Shown: positions 32,360 to 43,017, numbered from the stretch's first letter. The stretch: DNA of 64,000 nucleotides from Corynespora cassiicola (GCA_022059125.1 JAEUWY010000005.1:868001-932000); one strand, 5' to 3'. The notes: generated by a model not told the origin, from the letters alone. Translations and numbers: made by a program.

Positions 32360-34133
32360 ATGAAGCAAGCGACGGGTCAATCATCCAAGCCTGGCGAATG
32401 TCAACCACTGGAGAGACGTACTAGATCTCGTTTCGGCTGTGCACGGTGCAAACAACGACGCCAAAAATGCGACTTAGAGAAGCCTCACTGCGGCAGGTGC
32501 ATCACTGCCGGCAGCAATTGTCGATATGAAATCAATCTAAGATGGGGAGGAAGGCCTTTTCCCAAGTCCTCCTTTGGAAGGCAATCTAAGAACGTTGAGA
32601 AATCTAGTTAGCTATCCGCCTCCATCTCCCCGGCACAAGCTGACCAAGGCAGGGGATACAACCGACAGGGGCGGCGGTTTCGTTTATTCGTTGCATATAC
32701 CATTGGATGGGATACCCGAACCTTCTCCAGAAAGTCTTACAACGTACGATAGTTCTGACGCTGCTTTGTCCCAGCTTGCACCATCAGAGGAAACAAGGGC
32801 CTTAGAGGAAGCGACGTTAAATCCTAGACTGCCACCGGATGCCGTCCTTCTTCATCAGGAAGATCAAATATCCAATATTCACGAATTTCTAGAAACGGTG
32901 GGCGATATTGATTGCGCTAGGTTTCCTCTATCTCGTCCGTTAGAGCCTCTGCCGTCTCTTCCACCAGTGGCTCGCCTCCTCCTAAAACACTATGTTCAAG
33001 AGACAGCCCATCTCACATCACCCAGTACCTACGCACGATCTGAAATCTGTCGCTTCATTGTTCCCATGTCTCTTCAACGCCCGTGCTTATTATTTGCAGT
33101 CTTAGCTTTCGCCGCAGTTCACCTAGAAACCATTGGTGGGCTCCCTGGAATTGGAGAGTCACTGATCACAAATTTGCAAGAACAAAGCTATCGTCATCTT
33201 CGGCATCAACTAAATAAATGTGACTCGATTGAGCAGCCTATGGCACTGGCGACAGCAAGAACTCTTTGTCAGGTGCAAATCTTGCGCGGCGAAAAGACAT
33301 GGCGCACTCATCTCGATGGCGCAAGGGCAATCATTCAGTCGGCTCATCCCCAGGAGAAGGCCGCAACTGAGAAGATGCAAATTTACGAAAAAAGCTTTCT
33401 ATCAAGTTGGTACAACAACGCGGAAGCATTAGCAGCCCTTACGCCGTCGGGTCTTCTTCGAGGCCAACTGGAGGCTGACGGCGTTACAAACCCCTCTATG
33501 TCCTACTTTGATGTCTTTGGGGGTGTCGCATCGGATATTCCCTCCCTTCTGCGAGAGATCGGCGCTCTAGTGGAAGAACGTCGTCGAAGCAAGTCTAAAA
33601 GGCGTAGCTACGAGTCCCTTTTGTCCGAAAGAGATATCATAAAAGAAGCAGAGGCGTTAATGGTGCAAATATATCATCGATTGGAGGAAGATGCGACTGG
33701 AGGGCTATTTTTTGATTCACATCTACTCTCTGTCCTGTCTCCAGATGATATCCAAGACTACTCGATGAGCAACGCAAGCTTTCTCCATACGGCTCTCCTG
33801 TATCTCCAATGTGGAGTACTCAGACTGCCATCATCTGATCCCGGAGTACAAGGTTCAGTCTATGGAATCATTACATGTGCCGAGAGCATGACGCCTTCAC
33901 TTGGATCGAGCCCAAGAGTGCTGCTCGGCACACCGCTGTTCACCGCTGGACTATGCGCGACCGGCCCCGCTCGAGAAAGGATACGGTCTGCTTTTGAGGA
34001 CATCGGCAAATGGCTACGTACACCGCATGTATCAAAAGCCATCCGAATTCTAGAAGATTTATGGTCCAGATTCATCGACGAGTCAAAAGGAGACGTATGG
34101 TCTTATATTGGTGGGTACTCTATTCACACTTAA
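32360..34133 (+). CDS. Zn2Cys6 transcription factor, putative cluster regulator
   Basis: The zinc cluster lies near residues 22-50: RTRSRFGCARCKQRRQKCDL followed by PHCGRCITAGSNC (C-x2-C-x6-C-x6-C-x2-C-x6-C), then RYEINLRWGGRPFPK. The remainder, in another frame, encodes a fungal-specific transcription-factor domain of the Fungal_trans_2 type (FVYSLHIPLDGIPEP, then LPPVARLLLKHYVQETAHLT and LCQVQILRGEKTWRTHLDGA). The two frames join in phase if 32566-32611 is removed as a 46-nt intron (GTCCTC..GTTAG), giving 575 residues. That donor is weak, so a frameshift is a possible alternative. The ATG at 32360 is the only one in frame before the cluster. It lies between the ABC pseudogene and the P450, where a pathway-specific activator is often found. 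A CGGCCGAT motif sits 102 bp upstream of the ATG. Confidence 0.75.
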
Positions 34134-34284
34134 ATTGGTTGATTTCAATTAGACTGACTCGAAACAGAAAAAACAAATCCGGACTTCTTAGCATACTAGA
34201 TTCAATGCAACATGAATTGCATGACGAAACCCAAAGTCAGGGAACTCTAAGTTCCTATCTCTACGATATTTAGCAGATATTATT

Positions 34285-36019
34285 TTAGCGCAATCTTATC
34301 TTGTCCATTTCATCGATAGTGGTAAATTTCAGGATGCACCTCTGATCCTTTGGCCTTGATGTAAAGATTTGGTCATCCATTGCCATGTCAGCATCCATGC
34401 CTTCAGCTGGTGTAGTGCTGAATCTGGAATATAAATCCCGAAGCAAAACCTTCATTTCAACGATCGCGAGACTGTACAATCGTCAGAAGAGTTCGAAAGG
34501 AACCAATCACGACAATGTGGAAAACTCACTGGCGTCCGATACACCCTCTCCCTCCATTCGAGAACGCGAAAAATAGTCTATTTCTCTCAAGTTCGCCTTC
34601 CTTTTCTAGCCATCTTTCAGGTCTGAACACATGGGGGCCCGGAAATACGGTATCATCCATACGGTGCAGCGAGAAAGGCTGGCAACTCACGACTGTGCCC
34701 TCGGGAACCCAGAAATTGTCAATGGACCTCCCTCCTCGAGGAACGTATCTGGGGAAACTCATCGGGATAGACGGAAACATTCTCAATCCCTCTTTTACCA
34801 GCGCATCTAGATATGGAAGCTGCTCGAAAGGGATATGCGAAGATGCTTCAAGTTCCGAGTGCAGGGCTCGTTGAATAGTTTTGTATCCTGGCTGTGAAAT
34901 TTGCCACATCAGAAAGCAGAGGGCATCGCCAGTCGTCTCGATTCCAGCAAGCATATGGTCCATGCACTCAGACGCAATATCCAGCTTATTCAACCCGAGT
35001 TTCTCATCCTGTAAGCGGTTGACAAGGGTGAAATCCGCAACGTCTCTTTTATCGACAGCATCCAATACGAGAGCCTTCGCCTTGTCCACGCCACGGGGCT
35101 TGCCGAAAACGCCACTTTGGTGGATAAATTTTCCCAAAGTTGGATTATAATGTATGAGCAGTCGCCCTGGGCTTTGGTCAGTTCAAGACTTTTTTTCCAA
35201 CATCGCTCTCTTCCAGAGTGATTTACCAACAAGACTGCTGTCAAAAACTGTTTCGCGTAACATCTCCTCATCGGCAATCTGGTTGATGGAATCGCTGCCA
35301 TATGGATGGAACAAATGGTGAGTGACACAATCGAAGGCATAGGCATGAAGGAAGAGCTTTGCATCTAGTTAGCCCTCGCACATGGCATGGGGGAAGACGC
35401 CTTACATAAATGTCCATTTCCTGTCCTGGAAGCTTCAAGCACTTTTCAGTGAAGCTTCGCGATCTCTCTTCAATACCATGGAGAGACTCTTCGCGTACTA
35501 TATTTGTATTCGCATAACGATCAGCGATGATGCGTCTTCTCTTTGCATGCTGCGTGTACGTTAGACAGCTGAGTACCAATCTCACGAGTATTTTATTACC
35601 TTTTCCTTATCCAAAGTAGAAAACATTGTCCTGCATGTGAGTGAGCAAGACAGTCCATGCTTGAGTTCTCCAAAAGAGTAGAATGCGCACCTGATACCAA
35701 ATTGCTTGAAGAGGTTGTAGAATTCGGTCTTGTCATAGCCGCTTCCCTTGGACATGTAAATTTCTCGCATGGCATCGAGCGAAGCAAATGCGACTTCGTT
35801 TGGCCCGATGCGAACCGCATTGCCGTATCTTTCGTGTAGGCTTTGAATGTATCTGGTTCGATTGGCGCGAAGCTCATGGTACTTCAAAGGAACGGACGTA
35901 AGTTTGTTTAGCCATGGGCCAGGGATTGCCGACAACGGTGAACGTATACGTTTGACGATGATGGCTACACACACGAGCAGTCCTGATGCTAGAAGGAGAG
36001 GAAGACTTAGTACAGCCAT
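34285..36019 (-). CDS. Cytochrome P450 monooxygenase (possible frameshift)
   Basis: Six exons: 36019-35691, 35630-35600 (31 nt), 35549-35406, 35364-35227, 35166-34530 and 34471-34285. An N-terminal membrane anchor (AVLSLPLLLASGLLVCVAII) is followed by SAIPGPWLNKLTSVP. The I-helix is MLAGIETTGDAL, the ExxR motif is in VKEGLRMFP, the PERF-type motif is FRPERWL, and the haem loop is FSNGGRGCIGR (Cys ligand). Splicing of the last intron gives GRHLAIVEMK as expected. All junctions are in phase except exon 3 to exon 4: the canonical intron 35405-35365 leaves the conserved LFLHAYAFDCVTHHLFHPYG out of frame by two bases. An alternative donor (GTCTTC) would restore frame but leaves only a 34-nt intron. 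The gene may be damaged or the site unusual. Substrate unknown; context suggests tailoring of the NRPS-like product. Confidence 0.8.
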
Positions 36020-36759
36020 TTTCCCAGCTGAATACTGACCATTACATGTCTTGCAATAGGATGTCTACATATATCGGCATCTGTCCGTTTCCACCTAATC
36101 GTTGCCCTTGGTCCAAAGGGGAATCTAGAAGAGAACAACCTGCGGATTGGGTCGACGTAAGAGTAAAACTTTGTTGGTAATCTGTTCCCCAACTTCTCCG
36201 CACATAGTGTGTGGCAATTACGAAATGGAATTCTGAGGGCGACTACCCCCCGTCCTGTTTGTGAGGGTGCATTATCGGATGCAGGACCCGGCCGATGCCC
36301 ACTAACCGAAAAGAACTAACCGGATAGAGAATGTATAGGAGATAACTAGCCCATATCAGGGATGGTATGCTTCGGACGATAACAAGGAGACCTGACTTTG
36401 AACATCGTTTCGTGAGCGATCATAGTACTCTTATCTCTCCGGCCTGAGAATGTGCCCGCGGCCATGCGGTCATCCATCCCTAAGTTTCTATTGCGGCGGT
36501 CGCCAAGGCTTGAGATATCGTCGAGACTATCGTCGCTGCACATCCCGCCACGGATCAAACAGCTCGATTGGAGCACCATGCAATCTCTGGATTCTGCACA
36601 ATTGGCCAAAGGGCCGAAATCTAGAGCGGAGATAAAGCAAGTGCAGCACCCACTCTGCTCTGCGCTGTGTATCAGTATATGCTTTTGTTCCTGATTCCTA
36701 CCACGAGGCTCGCCAAATATTGTAGGTGGTCCACTTAATCATTGCTTCACATCTCCTCA
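36020..36759. other. Divergent promoter region P450 / amino-acid permease
   Basis: This 740-bp region lies between the P450 ATG (minus) and the permease ATG (plus). It contains the CGGCCGAT motif at 36289-36296. No gene is supported in it. Confidence 0.5.
36289..36296 (+). promoter_or_regulatory. CGGCCGAT motif in the divergent P450/permease promoter
   Basis: The same 8-mer as at 32251-32258 lies 270 bp from the P450 ATG and 463 bp from the permease ATG, preceded by ACC. It is a candidate site for the neighbouring Zn2Cys6 regulator; this is inference from recurrence only. Confidence 0.3.
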
Positions 36760-38479
36760 ATGGGGCTATCCGAGGACCTAAAATCTCCGGCCGAGAGCTC
36801 AACCTTGGGAAAGCCGCCTTCAACGAGCGACGGCGAAGTCGCGGTTGTCAACGATGTCCCCGAAGACGTGCTCAAGACCTATGGCAGCACCAAGCGAGGC
36901 CTCTCTAATCGCCATGTCCAGCTCATGGCCATTGCCAGCTCCATCGGAACCGGACTTTTCGTTGGTATAGGGAGCTCTCTGCGAACGTCTGGTCCATTGT
37001 CGCTTCTGCTCGGTTTTCTCATCTACCCGACCATCTTCATATTCCCTTGCTCAATGGGAGTCGCTGAAATGGCCACTCATCTGCCTATCCGAGGCAGCAT
37101 CTACGAGTTTGCCAGCAGATATGTTGACCCGGCCTTTGGGTTTGCTTTGGGTTGGACCTATTTCTATGGCAGTGCTATGCTGTTTTGCGCCGAACTTTCG
37201 GCTGTCGCAACCATTATGGGCTACTGGGATATTGGTATCAATGACGCCCTTTGGGTGGCAATGGCCTTGGTCGTTTGCGTTGCACTCAACCTTTTCGCAG
37301 TCAAGTAAGGAAGCCAAGTATATCATTAGAACAATGCTAATTGCAACTAGGTGGTATGGCGAATCGGAATTTGTATTCTCTTGCACGAAGATCCTCCTCT
37401 TAATAGGCCTTTTGCTTCTGACGCTCATCACCATGTGCGGCGGCAATCCCCTTCATTGGGCATATGGCTTCCACAACTGGAATGCCGGAGGAATCATGCA
37501 TGAATACATGGCAGAGGGTACAGCGGGACGCTTCCTAGGCTTCTGGAAAACCATGCTTTACGCTGCCTTTACGATTGCTGGTCCAGATTTCATCGCGCTC
37601 TCAGCCGGAGAGATGAAAAACCCACGTAAAAACATCCCAAGCTGTGCCCGCGCAACTTTTGCCAGGATTTTCGCATTCTACGTTCTGGGAGCACTTGGTG
37701 TCGGTATCATCTGCAACAGCCAAGATCCCCGCCTTCTTGCAGCATTGGGCGAGGGTGCTGTCGGATCTGCCGCTAGCCCGTGGGTCATCGGCATCACCAA
37801 CTTGGGCATCAAGGGCCTCGCCAGCTTCATCAATGTTCTCGTCCTCATCAGTGGATGGAGCTGTGGTAACGCCATGTTGTATTCATCTTCGCGCACGCTC
37901 TACTCGTTGGCGCTGGACGGCCAAGCCCCAAGGTTCTTCCTCAAGTGCACAAAAGCTGGAATTCCCATCTACTGTGTCCTCGCAGTGAGTTTGATCTCAT
38001 GTATCACCTTTATGGTGTCCACCAACGGTGGTGCTGTCGTCTTTGGATGGTTCGTGGGGCTGGCTACCTGCGCGTTTGTGCTCTCGTACACTTCGATGCT
38101 CGTTACATACATTGGTTGGTACAGAGCGTTGAAAGCGCAAGGTATTTCGCGGGATACTCTGCACTGGAAAGCACCCTTTATGCCCTATACTGCATACTTT
38201 GCAGTTGGGTTTGGCTGTGTTGTGCTTTTGACTTTGGGCTTCGACGTTTTCAGCCCCTTCACGGTTTCCGGATTCGTTACAAGTTACTTTGGCATTGCTT
38301 ACATGGCCGTGTGTTACCTTTTCTGGAAGGTATTCAAACGAACAAAGCCTGTCAATCCCAAAGAGGCGGATATTTGGGCTGGAAAAGAGGCTATAGATGA
38401 AGAGTGTCGGCGTTGGGAGGTAGAGGATGTGGAAGCACGCCCTGGAGTGGTAGCGCGCACGTGGGCCAAGGTTTGGTAA
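36760..38479 (+). CDS. Amino-acid permease (APC superfamily, YAT family)
   Basis: Exons 36760-37304 and 37351-38479 join in phase (AAG across the junction) to 557 residues, the normal size for fungal amino-acid permeases with 12 membrane helices. TYGSTKRGLSNRHVQLMAIA then SSIGTGLFVGIGSSLRTSGP is the family signature of the cytosolic N-terminus and helix 1. GWTYFYGSAM, IAGPDFIALSAGEMKNPRKN and SSRTLYSLALDGQAPRFF follow at the expected places. The C-terminus is hydrophilic and ends ARTWAKVW. The protein should sit in the plasma membrane and import amino acids with protons. Specificity cannot be assigned. Its place between the P450 and the NRPS-like reductase suggests precursor supply to that enzyme, or simply a neighbour. 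The ATG at 36760 follows an in-frame TTG and is the first ATG in frame. Confidence 0.87.
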
Positions 38480-39424
38480 ACCATTATATCGAAAAACTCT
38501 ACAGCGATGAATTCTACGTGACTTATTTCATGGCTTATGAGCTTTCGTTTCGTGATACCCCTATATTTTGTGTACAGTACATCTTGCTAGTGTTGATTAA
38601 GCGTGAAAAGACGTAACTTAATTCATCCTCGCTGAAAAAAATTGTGCCTCAATTTAAATTATTAAATTTTTCATGGTATTTGCATCCAAATACTATAGGC
38701 CTTAAAGTCCAAGTTTGCGCAAATTGGATTAGATTTGACTAGGACCCCTGTGCTTGCCGGTGATGTATGCTATTCGAATTTGAGACTGTAAATGAGCAAG
38801 CTCTACAGAATATAAATAGAGTGGTCATGCAAGTAAACATGTTTTTGTCTGTTCCACTACAATGTATTCTATAGTTAGGCAATTTCACCTTGCATATTAG
38901 TGTAATAGTCAAAATCTACTGACTTTTAGGCAGCCATTCCTTGTTCGCCCTATTGATAATTCTACAGAGAATAGTAGTGCTTTAAATTTTAAGCACGAGA
39001 TGTATTTTCCCAAAAATATTTAAAAATCAATAATATATCCATAGCCTTTAAAGAGTCACTGAAAAACGTCGTAAAGCAAGCTTCCAGTTGCGTTATTGCA
39101 TAGCCAACGCCAAAGCAGCAGCACAGAAAACAAAAGAAGACACGAGGGAAACCTATGACACACATGCCGAGATTACTCGCTCTATCCTTGATGGTGTAGG
39201 ATCTTCGGCGTTGCGTAGACTGCGGCGAAGTGTTCTTTTGCTGTTTTAGCGCAGTGAGATTGCTGATAAAGATGGAAATGACAGGACAAGTCAATAAATT
39301 GTATGTAAGACGACAAGGGTGTTTAGCATGACTGTGTCGTTTCATATGCATATGCATAAGCAGCACATCACACGTCTTACTTTTCTCGTATCATATCTAC
39401 CATATTTCTACTCAAACTCGAACC

Positions 39425-39432
39425 ATCGGCCG
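39425..39432 (-). promoter_or_regulatory. CGGCCGAT motif (inverted) upstream of the NRPS-like reductase
   Basis: ATCGGCCG on the plus strand is CGGCCGAT on the minus strand. It lies 352 bp upstream of the reductase ATG. It is the third copy of the 8-mer seen in candidate-cluster promoters. Confidence 0.3.
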
Positions 39433-39680
39433 AACCCGCTTCAACGAAACCAAGTGTCGCTCATTCCATGAGCTTTCGCATCCATGTATCACCCGAAAGA
39501 GATCGCAGGTCCTTTGTGCATTCGATCGTGATTCCAGAGGGGGTATGATATCATACGGAGACTTGGGGGAGAGAGATCGAAAAACTCAAGTAAAAAATAC
39601 AAAGATCGGCACTAAGAATGATCCGGAGACGCGTAATAAGTAAGTTATCTCGCAGATATTGATACAAAAACGCTGTAGGG

Positions 39681-39705
39681 CGGTCCTCGGCTACGTCTCA
39701 GACCG
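39681..39705. promoter_or_regulatory. Inverted repeat CGGTC-N15-GACCG next to TATA
   Basis: Perfect 5-bp arms at 39681-39685 and 39701-39705 enclose 15 bp. The arms contain CGG and CCG, the triplets bound by Zn2Cys6 dimers in inverted orientation. The right arm directly abuts the TATA-like element. A regulatory role is inference. Confidence 0.35.
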
Positions 39706-39714
39706 TATTTAAAG
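39706..39714 (+). promoter_or_regulatory. TATA-like element of the NRPS-like reductase gene
   Basis: TATTTAAAG lies 70 bp upstream of the ATG at 39784, a plausible distance for a fungal TATA element with a short leader. Confidence 0.5.
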
Positions 39715-39783
39715 GGATTCCCTGGGCCCAAACATGTGTTTAAACAACGAACTCGAAGCACCTATTTGCTTTAGAACTGAACC

Positions 39784-42700
39784 ATGTCTATCGGAAAGCG
39801 CTTATTGCCATCTCTTGTGGACAATATTGCTGCTACAGATCCAACACGCGTCTTATATTCTGTCCCCGAGACGAACAATATCCCAGATGGCTTTCGCGAT
39901 ATCACGGCGAAAGATTTTGCCCGATCCGTGGATCGCTGTGCATGGCACCTTGAATCAAATCTTGGTCCCAGCGGACCCAACTTTCCAACCCTCACTTATA
40001 TGGGGCCTCAAGATGTCGTTTATGCAATCTTGATCCTAGCCTGTATCAAAACTGGGTACAAGGTGCTCTTGAGTTCGCCTCGCAACACACTCGAAGCCCA
40101 TGTATCACTGTTTGAGGAGACTCAATGCGATACTCTCTTGATGCCGCCAAATTTTCCACTGCCAGTGGTCAAAGGGATTCTCGAAGCAAGAAAGATGCGT
40201 GTACTGAATATTCCTAAGTGGCAATATCTGGTCAAAGAGGAAGCAACGGAGACCGAGGATAAGCCGTATCCTTACGATAGGAAATTTTCTGAAGCACGAC
40301 TGGAGCCATTTGTGGTCCTTCACACCTCCGGCTCTACGGGCCTCCCAAAGGCAATCGTTCAAACCCATGCAACTTGGGCTGCACTCGATAAATTCACAAC
40401 CATATCGTCACATGGAAAAAAACCGACATATCCTAGTATGTGTGCTGGCGAGAGGGTCTATCTTGCCTTCCCTTTGTTTCATTGTGCCGGAGTCGGGATG
40501 CTGCTACCAGGCCCTATATATGCAGGCTTCACAGTTGTCCTTGGCCCTTTCCCACCATCCGTGGATGTTGTGAATGCGATGCACGTTCACGGAAACGTGA
40601 AACACAGTTGTTTGGCTCCATTCACCTTGGTTGATTTAGTAAAAGACAAGGAGCACCTGGACAACCTGAGCCGCCTTGACCTGATTTCATTCGGTGGGGG
40701 ACCCTGCCCAAAAGCAGTTGGAGATCTCATCAGCACTAAGACACGATTGATCAATTGCCTTGGATCTACCGAATGCGGAGTATTGCCCAACGAGTTATGC
40801 GATTCCGAAGACTGGGCTTACATGAGTATAAGCCCCATGCTTGGACATGAGTATCGGCACTATTCAGGTGACTTGTACGAACAAGTAATCGTCAAGAACC
40901 CAGATTTCGAGGAGTTCCAGGGCATATTTGGCACATTCCCTGATGTGGAAGAATGGCCTATGAGAGATTTGTTTACGAAGCATCCAACAAAGGACAATGC
41001 TTGGCTGTACCAAGGCCGAACAGACGACATCATTGTGTTCTCCACGGGCGAAAAGCTTAATCCTCTCGATATGGAAGGCATGATAAATTCTCATCCTGAG
41101 ATTGTTGCGACACTTGTTGCTGGGGTTGGTCGCTTCCAAGCAAGCCTACTGCTCGAAGCTGTCAAGCCACCCACCAATGAGAGCGAAAAGGAATCACTGA
41201 TCGAAAGGATTTGGCCGACTGTCCGTGCAGCAAATGCAAAAGTCCCTTCCCATGCGCGCGTCCACCGCCACATGATCCTCTTTTCATCTCCGGAAAAGCC
41301 TATGTTACGAGCTGGAAAGGGAACAGTCCAACGCAAGTTGACTTTGGATCTGTATGGTGCTGAAATCGAAGCATTGTATAAAGAGGCTGACGGGAAGTCT
41401 ATGGTAAACTCCTCCGGCGCCAATTGGAGTGGTACTGTAGAAGATTCTGTGAAGCGTATCGTTGCCACTTCCACTGACATCGATACTGCCGACCTTGATC
41501 CTAATGCAGACCTTTTTGAGCTGAGGCTCGATTCGCTGCAGGTCACTCTTATAACGAGAGAAATCAACAAACTTCTTTCAGCGGCTGGAAAGTCGCTATC
41601 CGTGGAAACCAGAATTGTATATACCAACCCCACTATTGCTTCTCTCGCTGCTGCTGTAGTTGGTATATTTGAAGGAAGGGACCCACTCATAAAAAGGAAG
41701 AGTGATGAGGAGAAAATGCAAAAGTTGTATCAGCTTTATGCGGAAAACATGCCCCTTTCAGCAAGATCACCACAGACCAATGGATCCGGTCAACTTGTAG
41801 TGTTATTGTCCGGTTCAACGGGTTCCCTCGGATCATACATTCTCGATTCCTTGGCGAGCGACAAGCGTGTCTCGCGAATCTACTGCCTCAACCGCGGCCC
41901 CGAAAGCTCGGAACGACAGTACAAGTCGCAGCAGGCAAAAGGCCTACAACCACTGTCAAGCATGGTACAGCTTCTTGACGCTGATTTTTCGAAAAGTCAT
42001 TTCGGACTCTCCATCCCTGAGTACAAGATTCTCTTGGAGTCGGTCACCACAATCATCCACAATGCCTGGAACGTCGACTTCAACAAGACGCTCGACTCCT
42101 TTGTCAGCCAAATCCGTAACGTACGTCATCTCATTGACTTCTCGTCGCACTCTCAATTTGGTGCAGAGATATTTTTCATATCCAGCATCTCTGCGGTTGC
42201 CAATTGGAGTGGCACAAACAGCAGCCCAACCAACGAGGGTATCCCCGAGAAGCCTCTCGAAGATTGGCATCTCCCCGAACCGACCGGTTACGGCCAATCC
42301 AAATTTATTGCAGAGCGAATTCTCGAAACAGCGGCAAAGGAAGCGTCCATTCCAGTCAACATCTGCCGTGTCGGACAGGTGGCTGGCCCAACTACAGAGC
42401 TAGGCGTTTGGCCAAAGCAGGAGTGGCTTCCAAGCTTGATCACAAGCTCAAAGTATCTGAAAAAGCTGCCGGAAGAACTGGGAGTGATGAATGACGTAGA
42501 CTGGATTCCTGTAGATGTTCTTGGGCGGACCGTGGTTGAGCTCGCAATCCACTCCAATTCACACAAGTCGGACATAGGCGCAAAGGTCTACCACGCCACC
42601 AATCCGAAGCGTGTGGCATGGAAGGAAATGGTACCAACAATTTCCAAATGTCTCGATATTCAAGGGACTATGGAGATTGTGCCGCTTGCGGAGTGGGTTA

Positions 42701-42912
42701 GCGCGTTGCGCGAGAGTGTGGCTGGTACTGGTGACGTTGCACGTAACCCGGCAGCGAAACTAGTTGACTTTTATGAAAGTTTGGCACGGAAGACAGAAGA
42801 CTGTTTATTTTTGAGCACAACTGAGACAGTCAAATTATCGAAGAACCTGGCGGGCCTGCAGGCGGTACAGGAGGATTGGATCCGAAATTGGATGAGGCAA
42901 TGGGCATTCTAG
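39784..42912 (+). CDS. NRPS-like adenylate-forming reductase (A-T-R)
   Basis: A single exon encodes 1042 residues starting MSIGKRLLPSLVDN. An adenylation domain fills about residues 15-530, with the ATP loop LHTSGSTGLPKAIVQTH near 180, LGSTECGVLP near 322 and YQGRTDDIIVFSTGEKLNP near 405. A thiolation (carrier) domain lies near 545-625, with the phosphopantetheine Ser in LFELRLDSLQVT. A thioester-reductase domain fills about 665-1040, with the NADPH loop LLSGSTGSLGSYILDSLA near 675 and the catalytic YxxxK in GYGQSKFIAE near 838. There is no condensation domain. Such enzymes activate one carboxylic or amino acid, load it on the carrier and release it reductively as aldehyde or alcohol, as Lys2 does with alpha-aminoadipate. 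The substrate is not readable here. It is the likely core enzyme of the 27-43 kb neighbourhood. Confidence 0.93.
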   Translation: MSIGKRLLPSLVDNIAATDPTRVLYSVPETNNIPDGFRDITAKDFARSVDRCAWHLESNLGPSGPNFPTLTYMGPQDVVYAILILACIKTGYKVLLSSPRNTLEAHVSLFEETQCDTLLMPPNFPLPVVKGILEARKMRVLNIPKWQYLVKEEATETEDKPYPYDRKFSEARLEPFVVLHTSGSTGLPKAIVQTHATWAALDKFTTISSHGKKPTYPSMCAGERVYLAFPLFHCAGVGMLLPGPIYAGFTVVLGPFPPSVDVVNAMHVHGNVKHSCLAPFTLVDLVKDKEHLDNLSRLDLISFGGGPCPKAVGDLISTKTRLINCLGSTECGVLPNELCDSEDWAYMSISPMLGHEYRHYSGDLYEQVIVKNPDFEEFQGIFGTFPDVEEWPMRDLFTKHPTKDNAWLYQGRTDDIIVFSTGEKLNPLDMEGMINSHPEIVATLVAGVGRFQASLLLEAVKPPTNESEKESLIERIWPTVRAANAKVPSHARVHRHMILFSSPEKPMLRAGKGTVQRKLTLDLYGAEIEALYKEADGKSMVNSSGANWSGTVEDSVKRIVATSTDIDTADLDPNADLFELRLDSLQVTLITREINKLLSAAGKSLSVETRIVYTNPTIASLAAAVVGIFEGRDPLIKRKSDEEKMQKLYQLYAENMPLSARSPQTNGSGQLVVLLSGSTGSLGSYILDSLASDKRVSRIYCLNRGPESSERQYKSQQAKGLQPLSSMVQLLDADFSKSHFGLSIPEYKILLESVTTIIHNAWNVDFNKTLDSFVSQIRNVRHLIDFSSHSQFGAEIFFISSISAVANWSGTNSSPTNEGIPEKPLEDWHLPEPTGYGQSKFIAERILETAAKEASIPVNICRVGQVAGPTTELGVWPKQEWLPSLITSSKYLKKLPEELGVMNDVDWIPVDVLGRTVVELAIHSNSHKSDIGAKVYHATNPKRVAWKEMVPTISKCLDIQGTMEIVPLAEWVSALRESVAGTGDVARNPAAKLVDFYESLARKTEDCLFLSTTETVKLSKNLAGLQAVQEDWIRNWMRQWAF

Positions 42913-43017
42913 CTGGGAAAACCAGCAACCTCTGATTTCCGAAGAATCTCTGATTCATCTGAAAGATAAAAGATATACTCTAGCACATAATTGATGTTGC
43001 AAGGTACACTGAAGCCT

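Larger units (their letters stand above)
38480..39783. other. AT-rich intergenic region upstream of the NRPS-like reductase
   Basis: This 1.3-kb region is clearly more AT-rich than its neighbours between about 38620 and 39100. It holds the 3' flank of the permease and the reductase promoter (CGGCCG motif at 39425, inverted repeat at 39681, TATA-like element at 39706). No coding sequence is recognised. Confidence 0.55.
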
